64,000 bases of DNA, taken from positions 62,001-126,000 of the forward strand of contig NZ_NAAD01000014.1 of the NCBI RefSeq assembly GCF_002093115.1. The letters are read 5' to 3'. Positions 53,771-62,801 of this stretch are shown here, one piece after another. A model generated the notes under the pieces. The model saw only the letters and a list, made by a program, of their open reading frames with translations. It did not search any database and was not told the origin of the DNA. The translations under genes were made by a program, and so were the position numbers. Position 1 is the stretch's first letter, and each line of letters opens with the position of its first letter. Origin of the DNA: Geothermobacter hydrogeniphilus. GTDB taxonomy: Bacteria > Desulfobacterota > Desulfuromonadia > Desulfuromonadales > Geothermobacteraceae.

Positions 53771-54904
53771 TTACTGCTTTTTGAAATATTCACGTAAAAT
53801 TTTCATTCTTTTGGTAGAGTGGCCTGCGTATCTGAACCGATACTTGCCATTTTTCTTGTAAGGTACGAATCGCGCATCAAATCCATGCCACCGAGAACCA
53901 ATATCAAAATATATCCACCCCCAATTATTGGCCTGAAAAACACTCAACAAGTCACCCAAATAGCGATTGCTGTTGGGCGCCCACAGTACCGCTCCAAACT
54001 CACCGACTAAAACCGGAACATGATATTTTTCTTCGAAGATTCTGGCTGGGCGTAGTATCTCTTCCAATGTCTTCTTGTCCCAATAGTCATTAGGGAATCT
54101 GTCATAAGTAGGAAAAATCTCCCTTGTCGGGATCACACCCGGGTAATAAATTCCATCCTTATGCCCCTTAATCCCCTGAAAGGCATACAATAATGGCTGA
54201 TACATATGAATATCGTAAATGATCCTCTCATCAGCAAATGGCTTAAATGAACTATAATTATCGGGAAAGGCCCATGGGCCAAGAGAAAATATCACGTACC
54301 GTTCCTTGTCCTTTTTTCTAACAATATTCAATATTTCCTTAAATATCTCTACCCAGTTATCTGGCTGAGAATATCTTTGAGGAAACCGGGATACTTTCTT
54401 TTTAACTACAGGCTCAGAAAGAAACTCATATCCGACTATCTCGCTCGCTGACATCATATCAACGGTTTTATTTACAAATTTATAAATCTGCTGAACACAT
54501 TTTCCGTTTTTGTCCCAATAGTTTTCCTTAGACTTGTATATGCACTGATGTTTATCAACAGGAAAGTCAGCAATGCTAACAATCGATTTTATGTTCTTAT
54601 CTGCCAAGTTCCTTGCCACTTCCTTGGAGGCCATCAGCGCGAAGTCTAGTGCCTTTTCCGCACTTAAATGATGGTCAGACATCAGGTTAAACACATTTAT
54701 ATGGAGCCGAACAAACCTGATGTCTTCGTTCCCAAAAAAATCTATTATTTCAGGATGTTTCCTTATGGCATCAATGTCACTGGTCACACCTCGCCACGGC
54801 CAGCCATCCGGCATCTCGGCCGCCAGTACAGACCCGACCAGCAGGGTTAGTATCAGGCCCAAGCCCGACATCCATGCAAAAAAGCATCTAGTTGATTTGC
54901 GCAT
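53771..54904 (-). CDS. exported glycoside hydrolase, family 5-like
   Basis: 377 residues with a signal peptide (MSGLGLILTLLVGSVLAAE). TIM-barrel GH5 features: IRFVRLHINVFNLM, acid/base Glu in IVGYEFLSEPVVKK (usually NEP, here SEP), DIHMYQPLLYAF and the nucleophile Glu in PVLVGEFGAVLWAP. Probably trims or releases the polysaccharide made by this locus, in the periplasm. It overlaps the next GT4 gene by 17 bases. Confidence 0.8.
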   Translation of the reverse strand: MRKSTRCFFAWMSGLGLILTLLVGSVLAAEMPDGWPWRGVTSDIDAIRKHPEIIDFFGNEDIRFVRLHINVFNLMSDHHLSAEKALDFALMASKEVARNLADKNIKSIVSIADFPVDKHQCIYKSKENYWDKNGKCVQQIYKFVNKTVDMMSASEIVGYEFLSEPVVKKKVSRFPQRYSQPDNWVEIFKEILNIVRKKDKERYVIFSLGPWAFPDNYSSFKPFADERIIYDIHMYQPLLYAFQGIKGHKDGIYYPGVIPTREIFPTYDRFPNDYWDKKTLEEILRPARIFEEKYHVPVLVGEFGAVLWAPNSNRYLGDLLSVFQANNWGWIYFDIGSRWHGFDARFVPYKKNGKYRFRYAGHSTKRMKILREYFKKQ

Positions 54905-56042
54905 ATAGCTCCCTGCTACTTTCGCCGATTACACACCAGTCGTAATCGCTGCACACCTTGTGATAGCCGCGCACGGCCATCTGCTGTCGGGCCGTCGGAT
55001 TGGTCAGCGCTTCGTCCAGCTTCGCGACCAGCGAAGCCACATCGCCCTGGCGGAAGACCAGGCCGGTCTCGCCATCCTTGACGATCTCGGTCATCCCCGG
55101 GAGATCAGAGACCAGCACCGCCTTGCCGTAACTCATCGCCATCAACACCACCCCGCTCTGGTAGATACGACGATAGGGCAGAGCCACCAGATCGGCGGCC
55201 GCATAGTAGCGTGGCAGTTCCGCATCCGGGATATAGCGGATATGGGTGATGCACTGCTCACAGATGCTATGGCGCTCCATCAGCGCCTCGTAGACGGAGA
55301 AATCGCTTTTCCAAGGCTTGCCGGCGATCAGCAGCACGGCATCGGGGTGTTTTTCCAACACCTTCGGCATCGCCTCCAGCAGCAGGTCCAGCCCCTTCAC
55401 CTCCTTGATCTGGCCAAAGAAGAGGATCACCTTCGCCCCGGCCGCAATCCCCAGTGCCTCGCGCGCCTCCTCCACGGCCGGTAGTGGCCGCAGCACATGC
55501 AGGTAGTTTCCGTGCGGGATCACGGCGATGCGGGCCGCATCGAGGCCGATGCGCTCGATCAGCTCCCGGCGACTGATGTGATTGTGCGCTACCACCCGGT
55601 CTGCCCGGCGGTAGACCCAGCGGCTGAGCGCAGGCACCTCCAGACTACCAACGAATGACTCCACATCGTGCGCCGTAATCACCACACGTCGGCCAAACAA
55701 CTTGGCCAATGCAAAATTGAACGCTTCCAAGAGTCCGACATGAAAGAGGTGAAAATGACAAATCCGCCGTTCTTCGCGCACTGAGCACCACAAAGCTTCT
55801 ATTGTCCCGCGCAGATAACGCAGACCACGCCGCCAGGCCGGAGCATCGCCGTAGATGCCGGCATAGCTGTGGCGCACACTGAAGGCGGTACCAGCCGGTA
55901 CCACTGTTTCTTCACAACTATGGAGTACGACATCCACACCGGCAGCGGCCAACCCACCACAAAGGCCAAAGTCGTAATAGTCCATTCCACCATGCCCCCC
56001 CACAGGCTCGATGACCGCAACTTTCAAGGCTTGCCTTTCCAT
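54888..56042 (-). CDS. glycosyltransferase family 4
   Basis: 384 residues. GT-B fold: N-terminal VAVIEPVGGHGGMDYYDFGL, VITAHDVESFV, and C-terminal KVILFFGQIKEVKGLDLLLEAMP and QSGVVLMAMSYGKAVLVSDLPGM with the EX7E-like region. It adds a sugar to the lipid-linked repeat unit. It shares one base with the upstream sulfotransferase stop. GC content is higher than its neighbours to the left. Confidence 0.87.
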   Translation of the reverse strand: MERQALKVAVIEPVGGHGGMDYYDFGLCGGLAAAGVDVVLHSCEETVVPAGTAFSVRHSYAGIYGDAPAWRRGLRYLRGTIEALWCSVREERRICHFHLFHVGLLEAFNFALAKLFGRRVVITAHDVESFVGSLEVPALSRWVYRRADRVVAHNHISRRELIERIGLDAARIAVIPHGNYLHVLRPLPAVEEAREALGIAAGAKVILFFGQIKEVKGLDLLLEAMPKVLEKHPDAVLLIAGKPWKSDFSVYEALMERHSICEQCITHIRYIPDAELPRYYAAADLVALPYRRIYQSGVVLMAMSYGKAVLVSDLPGMTEIVKDGETGLVFRQGDVASLVAKLDEALTNPTARQQMAVRGYHKVCSDYDWCVIGESSRELYAQIN

Positions 56043-57034
56043 CAGTACCCCAGCGCCTGCATTGTCTCATCAAAAAGCGGTCGCAGGGCGGGGTGCATCT
56101 CGAATGCCGCATGCCGTGAAGCAGGATGCAAAACCGACTCGCCATAACGCAGCCAAACCTCATCTTCGTCAAAACCGGCGAATTCAGCGATCCCAAGCAT
56201 TGTCCGACGTGGCGAACCCACCAGATCCTCATAGCGCACCATGAGGATACAGTCACCGTTCTCCCGCAGTCGACGCATCCCCTCACGCATGGTCACCACC
56301 CACTCCAGTACCGCCATATCGGTGTGGCGCTCGAAACTGGCCGCAACCTCCCTGATATCGGCAAAATAGGAATCTGGTTCGATCAGCTCCTTGAGCATCA
56401 ACTTCCACTTGCGTTGGTTTACCCCCCACCAATCGTGCACCTCTCCATTTTTCTGTTCTCCGCAGCGATCGGACCATCTGTCGATCGAGGAACATGTATC
56501 CCAGCCGTTGCGCACCAGAAAAATAAACTGTGCATCGGGGAAAATTTTGCGCACAAAAGGCACGCGGAAGATCAGCTCCGGGTATTTATCCACCAGCCTA
56601 TTTGAGAAAACTGAGGCAAGATAGGCACCGAACAGCCGATTAGCATTGCGCTGCACCACCGCATCGACATCGGCAGAATCCAGGCGATAGCGGGCCGGAC
56701 CACAGCTATAACTGCCGATCACATCCTCATGTGGATAGATGGCGTGCCACATTGCCTTCGGTTCGTTGAGAAAACCCACTTCCCGGTGCATGGAAAGCAC
56801 CACGCCGAGAATCGTGGTGCCGCTGCGGCCGGTACCAAGGATGAAGAGGGGCCGTTTCACCTTTTTAAGCTGCGGCAGCCTTTTTTCCACAGAGAAAAGA
56901 GCAAAGAGCAGCGGATTAATCCACTGACCGCGCGTGGTCACCGGCCGCCCCTCGAAGAGAGCGTAACTAACAAGCCGCGAAACCAGCTTCGTGGGCCGGA
57001 TCTTAATATATCGTGAATCTATCTGTGCGACCAT
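56042..57034 (-). CDS. sulfotransferase
   Basis: 330 residues. PAPS 5'-phosphosulfate loop in LFILGTGRSGTTILGVVL, and a 3'-phosphate-binding-like region FIFLVRNGWDTCSSIDRWSD. It should transfer sulfate from PAPS to a sugar. A second sulfotransferase is at 59369, making a sulfated exopolysaccharide plausible. It overlaps the GT2 gene by 16 bases. Confidence 0.83.
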   Translation of the reverse strand: MVAQIDSRYIKIRPTKLVSRLVSYALFEGRPVTTRGQWINPLLFALFSVEKRLPQLKKVKRPLFILGTGRSGTTILGVVLSMHREVGFLNEPKAMWHAIYPHEDVIGSYSCGPARYRLDSADVDAVVQRNANRLFGAYLASVFSNRLVDKYPELIFRVPFVRKIFPDAQFIFLVRNGWDTCSSIDRWSDRCGEQKNGEVHDWWGVNQRKWKLMLKELIEPDSYFADIREVAASFERHTDMAVLEWVVTMREGMRRLRENGDCILMVRYEDLVGSPRRTMLGIAEFAGFDEDEVWLRYGESVLHPASRHAAFEMHPALRPLFDETMQALGY

Positions 57035-57951
57035 CTACGCTCCCTTCTGTAATCTCTTATGGCCGTCAAGGCACTACGTATCGCATCGAATCTTCCACGC
57101 ATTGCCCATTGAGCGCATTTCATACATAAAAAAGCAGGGAAAAATGTCATGAATTGAATCTTTTTCCAGGAATGAGCATGCATTCCCATGTTCAATAAGC
57201 AGTTCTTGAATCCATGATAAACCAAAAACACCAAACTAGGATTTCTTGAATCATATCGTGAGATAAATTTATTCTTTTTTTTCTGGCTGCCTTGACCGAC
57301 ATGGGAAATAAGCGCAGTTGGCTCATACCAGATCTTCCATCCCGCTTCCTGAACCCGCAGAGACAGTTCCAAATCCTCCTCATACATAAAAAAACGTTTA
57401 TCGAACCCTCCTAACTCCTGCAACACATTTCGACGAATAATCATTGCGCAACCGCTGGCAAACGAGACATAACGCGCCTGCATCGCCAGGAGAGCATCAG
57501 CCGGCCCAGGCACTCCCGGCACCCTGCCGCCCCCACAACGCCAATCGACTTCGCCGCCCCCGTACCAAAGCTTCGATTCATCCTCGGCCAATACAATCCT
57601 AGCTGCCACAATCGCCGCTTCCGGATGCGCATCCATCGCCGCTTCCATGCGCTCGATCGCGTCCGGCTTGATGGTGGCATCGTTATTCAGGATCAGGACA
57701 AACTCGCAGTCCGTTTGCCGCAGGGCCCAGTCGATACCCAGATTGTTGCCCCGGCCAAAGCCAAGGTTCTTCGGTGCCCGAATCAGGTGCACATCTTGAA
57801 ACGGCGCCAGGGCCACCTCCAGATCCGGATCATTCGGGGTGTTATCAACAACTACAGTTTTTACTGGCACAGTGGATATCGCTAACGAGACCAGGGATTT
57901 CCTCGTTTCACCTGAATTCTTGTAATTTACTTCAATTACACAGCTTCTCAT
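57019..57951 (-). CDS. glycosyltransferase family 2
   Basis: 310 residues. GT-A fold: VIEVNYKNSGETRKSLVSL, TVVVDNTPNDPDLE, GFGRGNNLGIDWAL and the metal motif ILNNDATIKPD; later GGFDKRFFMYEEDLELSLRVQ, typical of rhamnosyl-type GT2. C-terminal part has a hydrophobic stretch (IQFMTFFPAFLCMKCAQW). Confidence 0.9.
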   Translation of the reverse strand: MRSCVIEVNYKNSGETRKSLVSLAISTVPVKTVVVDNTPNDPDLEVALAPFQDVHLIRAPKNLGFGRGNNLGIDWALRQTDCEFVLILNNDATIKPDAIERMEAAMDAHPEAAIVAARIVLAEDESKLWYGGGEVDWRCGGGRVPGVPGPADALLAMQARYVSFASGCAMIIRRNVLQELGGFDKRFFMYEEDLELSLRVQEAGWKIWYEPTALISHVGQGSQKKKNKFISRYDSRNPSLVFLVYHGFKNCLLNMGMHAHSWKKIQFMTFFPAFLCMKCAQWAMRGRFDAIRSALTAIRDYRRERRWSHR

Positions 57952-58050
57952 TTAGGTCTACCTGCCAATTTTCTCGTTTAGCTACCAGAAACGATATCAA
58001 CTTCCATAGAATGTTTAAGTGCAAACGGTTGGAACAATACAAATGCGTTT

Positions 58051-59298
58051 TTATTGAAAATTCCTCTTTCGAACTCCAAACCTGAAGCAAGCACTCAACA
58101 ACATAACCATAGGAAGCAACACCTGAGTATTGAATACGTTGGCATTCATTGCTCCGCTCAGCAAGTAAACAAACAGGAAAACCAATATAACATGATGATT
58201 CCGAATTTCCTTTTCGGACCTCAACACACCAAGCTTTTTATTTAAATAACTCGATGCATGTATTACCCAGGCCAAAAACAAGCACACCCCGGCGAGTCCC
58301 GACCCAAGAAATACCAGAAGAAGACTGTTATCTATGGCCCAAAAAGATGTAGGCGGAGCATAACTACCTGACAACTGGGTAATGCCATAACCAAAGACAA
58401 TATGTAGAAGCGATTTTTCCGACAGAAGATAGTCATTAATAATGATTCCCCAGCTAATTACGCGAGCCATTATCGAATCGCCATCGAATGAGCCAATTCC
58501 CAGAGCATGGTAAACGCTGTAAGACATTACCCCTGCATACAAGCCAAGGCAGAAAAACCAGAGCCACGAAAGCGTTTTCTTGTTCGACATGGTAACAACC
58601 GCAAAAAAAAGAATGATTGCGGCTAGAGTGAAGTAGACGTTACGTGTGTACGTAAAGTAAATAGCTGGTAAATATATTAGCAGCATTAACCAATATATTT
58701 TTTTTCTATGACCGCAAATTCTGAACAGGATTATCCCTACACCTAGCACCATAAAAATTCCATTCTGAAGTGCATTATTAAACATCCCGAACGCCTTAAG
58801 AGACCCATCCCTGAAAAGATTCGAATTCAGTGTATGAACGTCTTTCATGACCAAGGAAACGTCGACATAATGTTTGACAAACGGGACATCCTGCCATAAG
58901 TAAACTTCTATTATGCCAAGAATGGCACTGCAAAACGAATACGAAACAACAATATTTAAAATCTTTTCTACATCCACTCGCTCGGGGATAAACAGAAAGG
59001 CAAAAATTGGGGCCAGGGAAAGCACATTAATCAAAACATATTTAGCATCAAACCCATACATAAGGCCCATCATCAAAGCAACTGCATACCACAGAAAAAA
59101 TAAAAAGCCATTGGCATGCAAGTCCTTCGCATGCCATTTTACATATTTTCTCTTCTGAATCGTCGAGACAAACATCAACACAAACGCCAGCAGACCTAGA
59201 GCAAATTTCGCTGCGGTGGCCGAAACTCCGGCAAAAACAGTCAGAAACTGAAACACAAAAAAAGCATGTAACAAGGCAGGCGCCACCGAAATAGACAT
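58051..59298 (-). CDS. O-antigen ligase/polymerase family membrane protein (Wzy-like)
   Basis: 415 residues with about ten or eleven transmembrane segments and a large loop with YLWQDVPFVKHYVDVSLVM. The topology fits Wzy polymerases and WaaL ligases; with Wzx and Wzz in the cluster, a repeat-unit polymerase is preferred. Strongly AT-rich, suggesting horizontal origin. Confidence 0.78.
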   Translation of the reverse strand: MSISVAPALLHAFFVFQFLTVFAGVSATAAKFALGLLAFVLMFVSTIQKRKYVKWHAKDLHANGFLFFLWYAVALMMGLMYGFDAKYVLINVLSLAPIFAFLFIPERVDVEKILNIVVSYSFCSAILGIIEVYLWQDVPFVKHYVDVSLVMKDVHTLNSNLFRDGSLKAFGMFNNALQNGIFMVLGVGIILFRICGHRKKIYWLMLLIYLPAIYFTYTRNVYFTLAAIILFFAVVTMSNKKTLSWLWFFCLGLYAGVMSYSVYHALGIGSFDGDSIMARVISWGIIINDYLLSEKSLLHIVFGYGITQLSGSYAPPTSFWAIDNSLLLVFLGSGLAGVCLFLAWVIHASSYLNKKLGVLRSEKEIRNHHVILVFLFVYLLSGAMNANVFNTQVLLPMVMLLSACFRFGVRKRNFQ

Positions 59299-59368
59299 AT
59301 CAGCCGATCTTGATCCACTCTTGTTTATCGAAATCGAGCTACTTGATCACCTTTGCCGACGAACCATT

Positions 59369-60283
59369 TTATTGATTAAACCGTGAGACAGCAGTGTGCC
59401 AAACCGAAAGATCACGACCAAGCTCCATTTCGAGCTTCTGCACATCATCAACAAAATACTTCTCCATAAACATGGTTTTCAGTTTTAAATCTAAGTCCTT
59501 CTTCTCCATCGGCTTGTCCGAAACCCTTTGGAGATAGTTCCTGGCCCTGTTTCTCATTCTCTGGGAACGAACCAATTTTTTCAGCAGATTTCGAACAGGA
59601 CCTTCTCTGATCAGGAGCCGCTTGACGAATGGAAACCGAGCCTGTGCTGCGGCATTGCTTTTCAGGTTCAAATTAAGATCCATAGGTTTGACCCCGATGA
59701 AGGAACAGATGTCTTTCACCATCTCATCCCTTCTATGCAGGAAGTCATCCTCGAACAGATAAATCCTGAACTGTTCGGGCCTGAAATACTGCATATACGG
59801 CTTAATCAAATCGTAATACCTTCCACCCGTAATATATGAGAAGCGAATAAAGGAAATATCATCTTTCTGAATTGAAAACTGATTCAGGCGTTCTTTTTCC
59901 CTCTCAAGTGCCACTTCAAAAGACAATCCTTCAATCAAATCCCTTTTGGCATGGAGATACTGTGAATATGCACGGTCAACTGGGTTCCTGAGAATTATTA
60001 CGAACTTCATACCTTCACCAAATGTATGGTAAATTCTTTCAGCGCACTTTGAAAATAGAAGATAACTGGGTGTGAAATCTCCAACAGCCCTTTCACCTTG
60101 CAAGGTCGAATAATACTCTTCAAGATAGTATTCGATGCCATTCCGATAGTTTTTGTCTATATCGAAAAAGTGTGGTTCCTTGTAACTCGGCAGATATATA
60201 TCGTCATGCTGCCTCAGAATGTCATACAGCGTTGTCGTGCCGCTTTTAGCGGCACCAATGCACATAAAATTTGGTGCTTTCAT
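59369..60283 (-). CDS. sulfotransferase (heparan-sulfate-type domain)
   Basis: 304 residues. The 5'-PSB loop CIGAAKSGTTTLYDILRQH and 3'-PB motif VIILRNPVDRAYSQYLHAK are intact, with YKEPHFFDIDKNYRNG and VGDFTPSYLLF. It transfers sulfate to a polysaccharide sugar. Its start overlaps the flippase stop (ATGA). Confidence 0.87.
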   Translation of the reverse strand: MKAPNFMCIGAAKSGTTTLYDILRQHDDIYLPSYKEPHFFDIDKNYRNGIEYYLEEYYSTLQGERAVGDFTPSYLLFSKCAERIYHTFGEGMKFVIILRNPVDRAYSQYLHAKRDLIEGLSFEVALEREKERLNQFSIQKDDISFIRFSYITGGRYYDLIKPYMQYFRPEQFRIYLFEDDFLHRRDEMVKDICSFIGVKPMDLNLNLKSNAAAQARFPFVKRLLIREGPVRNLLKKLVRSQRMRNRARNYLQRVSDKPMEKKDLDLKLKTMFMEKYFVDDVQKLEMELGRDLSVWHTAVSRFNQ

Positions 60284-61656
60284 TTGGCCAACCTCAATCT
60301 GATCGTGATAAAGCCAAGTTTTTTAAAAACATAATAATTCATAAGAAAATTCCATAATACCGTGCTGATCATGGTTGCCCAAGCCACACCAAATATGCCG
60401 TAAGGCTGAACAAGTGTCATACTTAGCAGAAGATTTACAATCGCAGCAAGGATAATGATATTTTGAGCAATCACCTGATGTCCCGTCATGGATAGGACAA
60501 TCCCGACCGGTCCGCAAACAGCATTCACGAACTGGCCAATTGCCAGAATCATCAGAACCTCCACACCGGAATCAAAAACTTTTCCGAACAATCCAAGCAC
60601 CCAAGAGGGAAACACTAAAAAGGCAATTAAAAGAGGCAAGGCCGCTAAAAAGGTTAATGAAGTGGATTGATGCACCACCTTCCTGAGCGCTTCCATATCT
60701 CCCTCGCTCCACAATTTCGACACTTTCGGGGCCGCAATCGAGTTCACCGCTACCAGAGATACGCTTGTCAGCATGGCCACTTTCAGCGCCACAGTATATA
60801 CACCAATATTTGCGGTTGTTTCGAAAACGCCCAATACAAGCGTATCGATCCAATTCATGATGAAAAAAGTACAACTGATTAGCATTAGTGGAATCGCTAC
60901 TTTAAATATATCCTTTGCCGCCGGAGCGCTAAACGCCAAGCTTCTATCAGTCCATTCAAAAACTGTAGCCTTAAGAATCCTCCTCCACACTACTATTGCC
61001 ATTAAAGCCGCAACAAATCCGCTACCGGACACTGCCACGATCGGCGTCAAGCAATTATTTGACCCAATATATATCAATATGAGCAATAACAGGGATCCAA
61101 ACAACGATATAGAAACATTATTTAGGTATGCATACCATAATATTTTTTTCGCTCCCCTGATTGCTTCTTGGTGCAACGCGGCAAGTGTAAATGGCACAAT
61201 TGCCACTGCAATTATTTTAAAGGAATCTCCTAATTGCGGCTTGTGAAATACATACTCAGCGATAGGAGTTGACAACAGGTACATCGTCACAGAAATCATA
61301 ATACTTCCGAAAAGAACAATGCCGAACACTTTGTGGTAGACACCCGGAATATAACAAGCATTGTTTGAGTCAGTATAATTTGCTGACACATGCCGTAAAA
61401 GATATGTGTCCATACCCATTCGGCTTACCATCGCTGATATCCTAAGCACAACAAAGGCTAAGGAATAGACCCCAACAGCTTCCGCTCCATAAGCTTTGGA
61501 GATCAAAAGAATCAAGATATAGCCAAGGACGAGTCCGATCAGCTTCATACAAAACGCAATATAGGCACCCTTCAGCAACTCCGCTAAATGCTTATCTTTT
61601 TCAATTATAGCTTTAATTTTTTCAATCAATGCCTTCCCTTTAACACCAAGCAGCAT
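60280..61656 (-). CDS. polysaccharide repeat-unit flippase (Wzx-like)
   Basis: 458 residues, about twelve to fourteen transmembrane segments; MATE/MurJ-type fold (LISKAYGAEAVGVYSLAFVVLRI, RMGMDTYLLRHVSA). It moves lipid-linked repeat units to the periplasm. It overlaps the downstream sulfotransferase by four bases. Confidence 0.87.
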   Translation of the reverse strand: MLLGVKGKALIEKIKAIIEKDKHLAELLKGAYIAFCMKLIGLVLGYILILLISKAYGAEAVGVYSLAFVVLRISAMVSRMGMDTYLLRHVSANYTDSNNACYIPGVYHKVFGIVLFGSIMISVTMYLLSTPIAEYVFHKPQLGDSFKIIAVAIVPFTLAALHQEAIRGAKKILWYAYLNNVSISLFGSLLLLILIYIGSNNCLTPIVAVSGSGFVAALMAIVVWRRILKATVFEWTDRSLAFSAPAAKDIFKVAIPLMLISCTFFIMNWIDTLVLGVFETTANIGVYTVALKVAMLTSVSLVAVNSIAAPKVSKLWSEGDMEALRKVVHQSTSLTFLAALPLLIAFLVFPSWVLGLFGKVFDSGVEVLMILAIGQFVNAVCGPVGIVLSMTGHQVIAQNIIILAAIVNLLLSMTLVQPYGIFGVAWATMISTVLWNFLMNYYVFKKLGFITIRLRLAK

Positions 61657-61853
61657 CGATCAATTCCGCAAATGTGCGATTGATAATCGTGCTACATAAA
61701 AAATAACGGGTCACTCGCCAAAACTGATGGCCCCTGCCTCTTACTGAAGCCGCGGTAATCACAGGGAGCAGATCGTGTTTCGCGAATTTCAGCCTTTGGG
61801 GAGGGCCTTGCCATAGACTCCTACCGGCAGCATCCATCAATCCCTATTCAATC
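61657..61853. other. intergenic between flippase and Wzz
   Basis: About 200 bases with no gene, marking a shift from GC-rich (Wzz side) to AT-rich DNA. No terminator was recognised. Confidence 0.4.
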
Positions 61854-62801
61854 TCACTGTTTCAATTCCATCCGCTGCTTCAAACCCTCCCGGACAAAAA
61901 GAAACAGCAAACCCAAAAACCCACCCAAAAGTGAAGCAATGACGACGATCAAGGCCCGCTTCGGCTTGGCCTTCTTATCCGGCGGGGAGGCCTTATCCAA
62001 GACCCGAAAGACAAATTCTTCCTGGGTATTGGCCAGCATCGCCTTTTGCTGTTCCTGGGAAATAAGAGAAAACAGGGCCTGCCGTTGTTCAACCGTGACA
62101 ACCCGCTGCAGTTCATCCTGCAGGTATTTAAGATTCTTCTGGCTGGAAAGAATTTCCCGCTGCCTTAAGTAGGTATTGAGATCCTGAACCAGCATATTGG
62201 CCCACTCGGCGGCAAGCACCGGGTCGGGCCATTCGAGTTGCAACCTGAGTAAATCGGAATCTTTTTCGGTCACCAGGTTGATGACCCCATCTTCCGCCAG
62301 CAAACGGTAGGCATCCCATAAGCCTGGCTGATCTTCCGGATCCGGATCGCTCCATTTTTTTTTCGTCGAATCCCAATCATCCGGAAACAGTTTCGGCAAC
62401 AGTTTGTGGCGCTTGACAAAATCCCAGAGAAATTCGCGGCTCTGCAGAATCGCGACGGCTTCATCCGAACTTTTGCCCCCAAGAGATATCCCGGCCAGGC
62501 TTGCCAAGCCACTTAATGAACCGAGGGTACCGGGCAAATTGCTTTTCTCATCCTGCTGGGCGGGGGCCAGAAGAACTTCCGCGCGGAAAATATCGGGAAG
62601 CATCAAACTGACTCCGGCAGAAACCATAGCGAACAGGAGAAACCAGCAGATCAGTATTTTCCGCCCGCACCAGACGACCTGCGCCAATGCGAACAGGTCG
62701 ATCTCATCGACCGTTTCGACCATAGGCCCGGGGGATTCCGGGCAGGGCGCAACCCGCGCTTCCTTCACTTCACCGTTCTTTGCCGTCTCTTTTGCCGTCA
62801 T
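61854..62801 (-). CDS. polysaccharide chain length determinant (Wzz/PCP)
   Basis: 315 residues. Wzz domain with an N-terminal transmembrane segment (ILICWFLLFAMVSAGVSLML), a periplasmic helical region and the C-terminal segment (ALIVVIASLLGGFLGLLFLFV) preceded by PPDKKAKPKR. It sets polymer length with Wzy. There is no kinase domain. It shares its start region with the stop of the upstream export gene. Confidence 0.9.
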   Translation of the reverse strand: MTAKETAKNGEVKEARVAPCPESPGPMVETVDEIDLFALAQVVWCGRKILICWFLLFAMVSAGVSLMLPDIFRAEVLLAPAQQDEKSNLPGTLGSLSGLASLAGISLGGKSSDEAVAILQSREFLWDFVKRHKLLPKLFPDDWDSTKKKWSDPDPEDQPGLWDAYRLLAEDGVINLVTEKDSDLLRLQLEWPDPVLAAEWANMLVQDLNTYLRQREILSSQKNLKYLQDELQRVVTVEQRQALFSLISQEQQKAMLANTQEEFVFRVLDKASPPDKKAKPKRALIVVIASLLGGFLGLLFLFVREGLKQRMELKQ

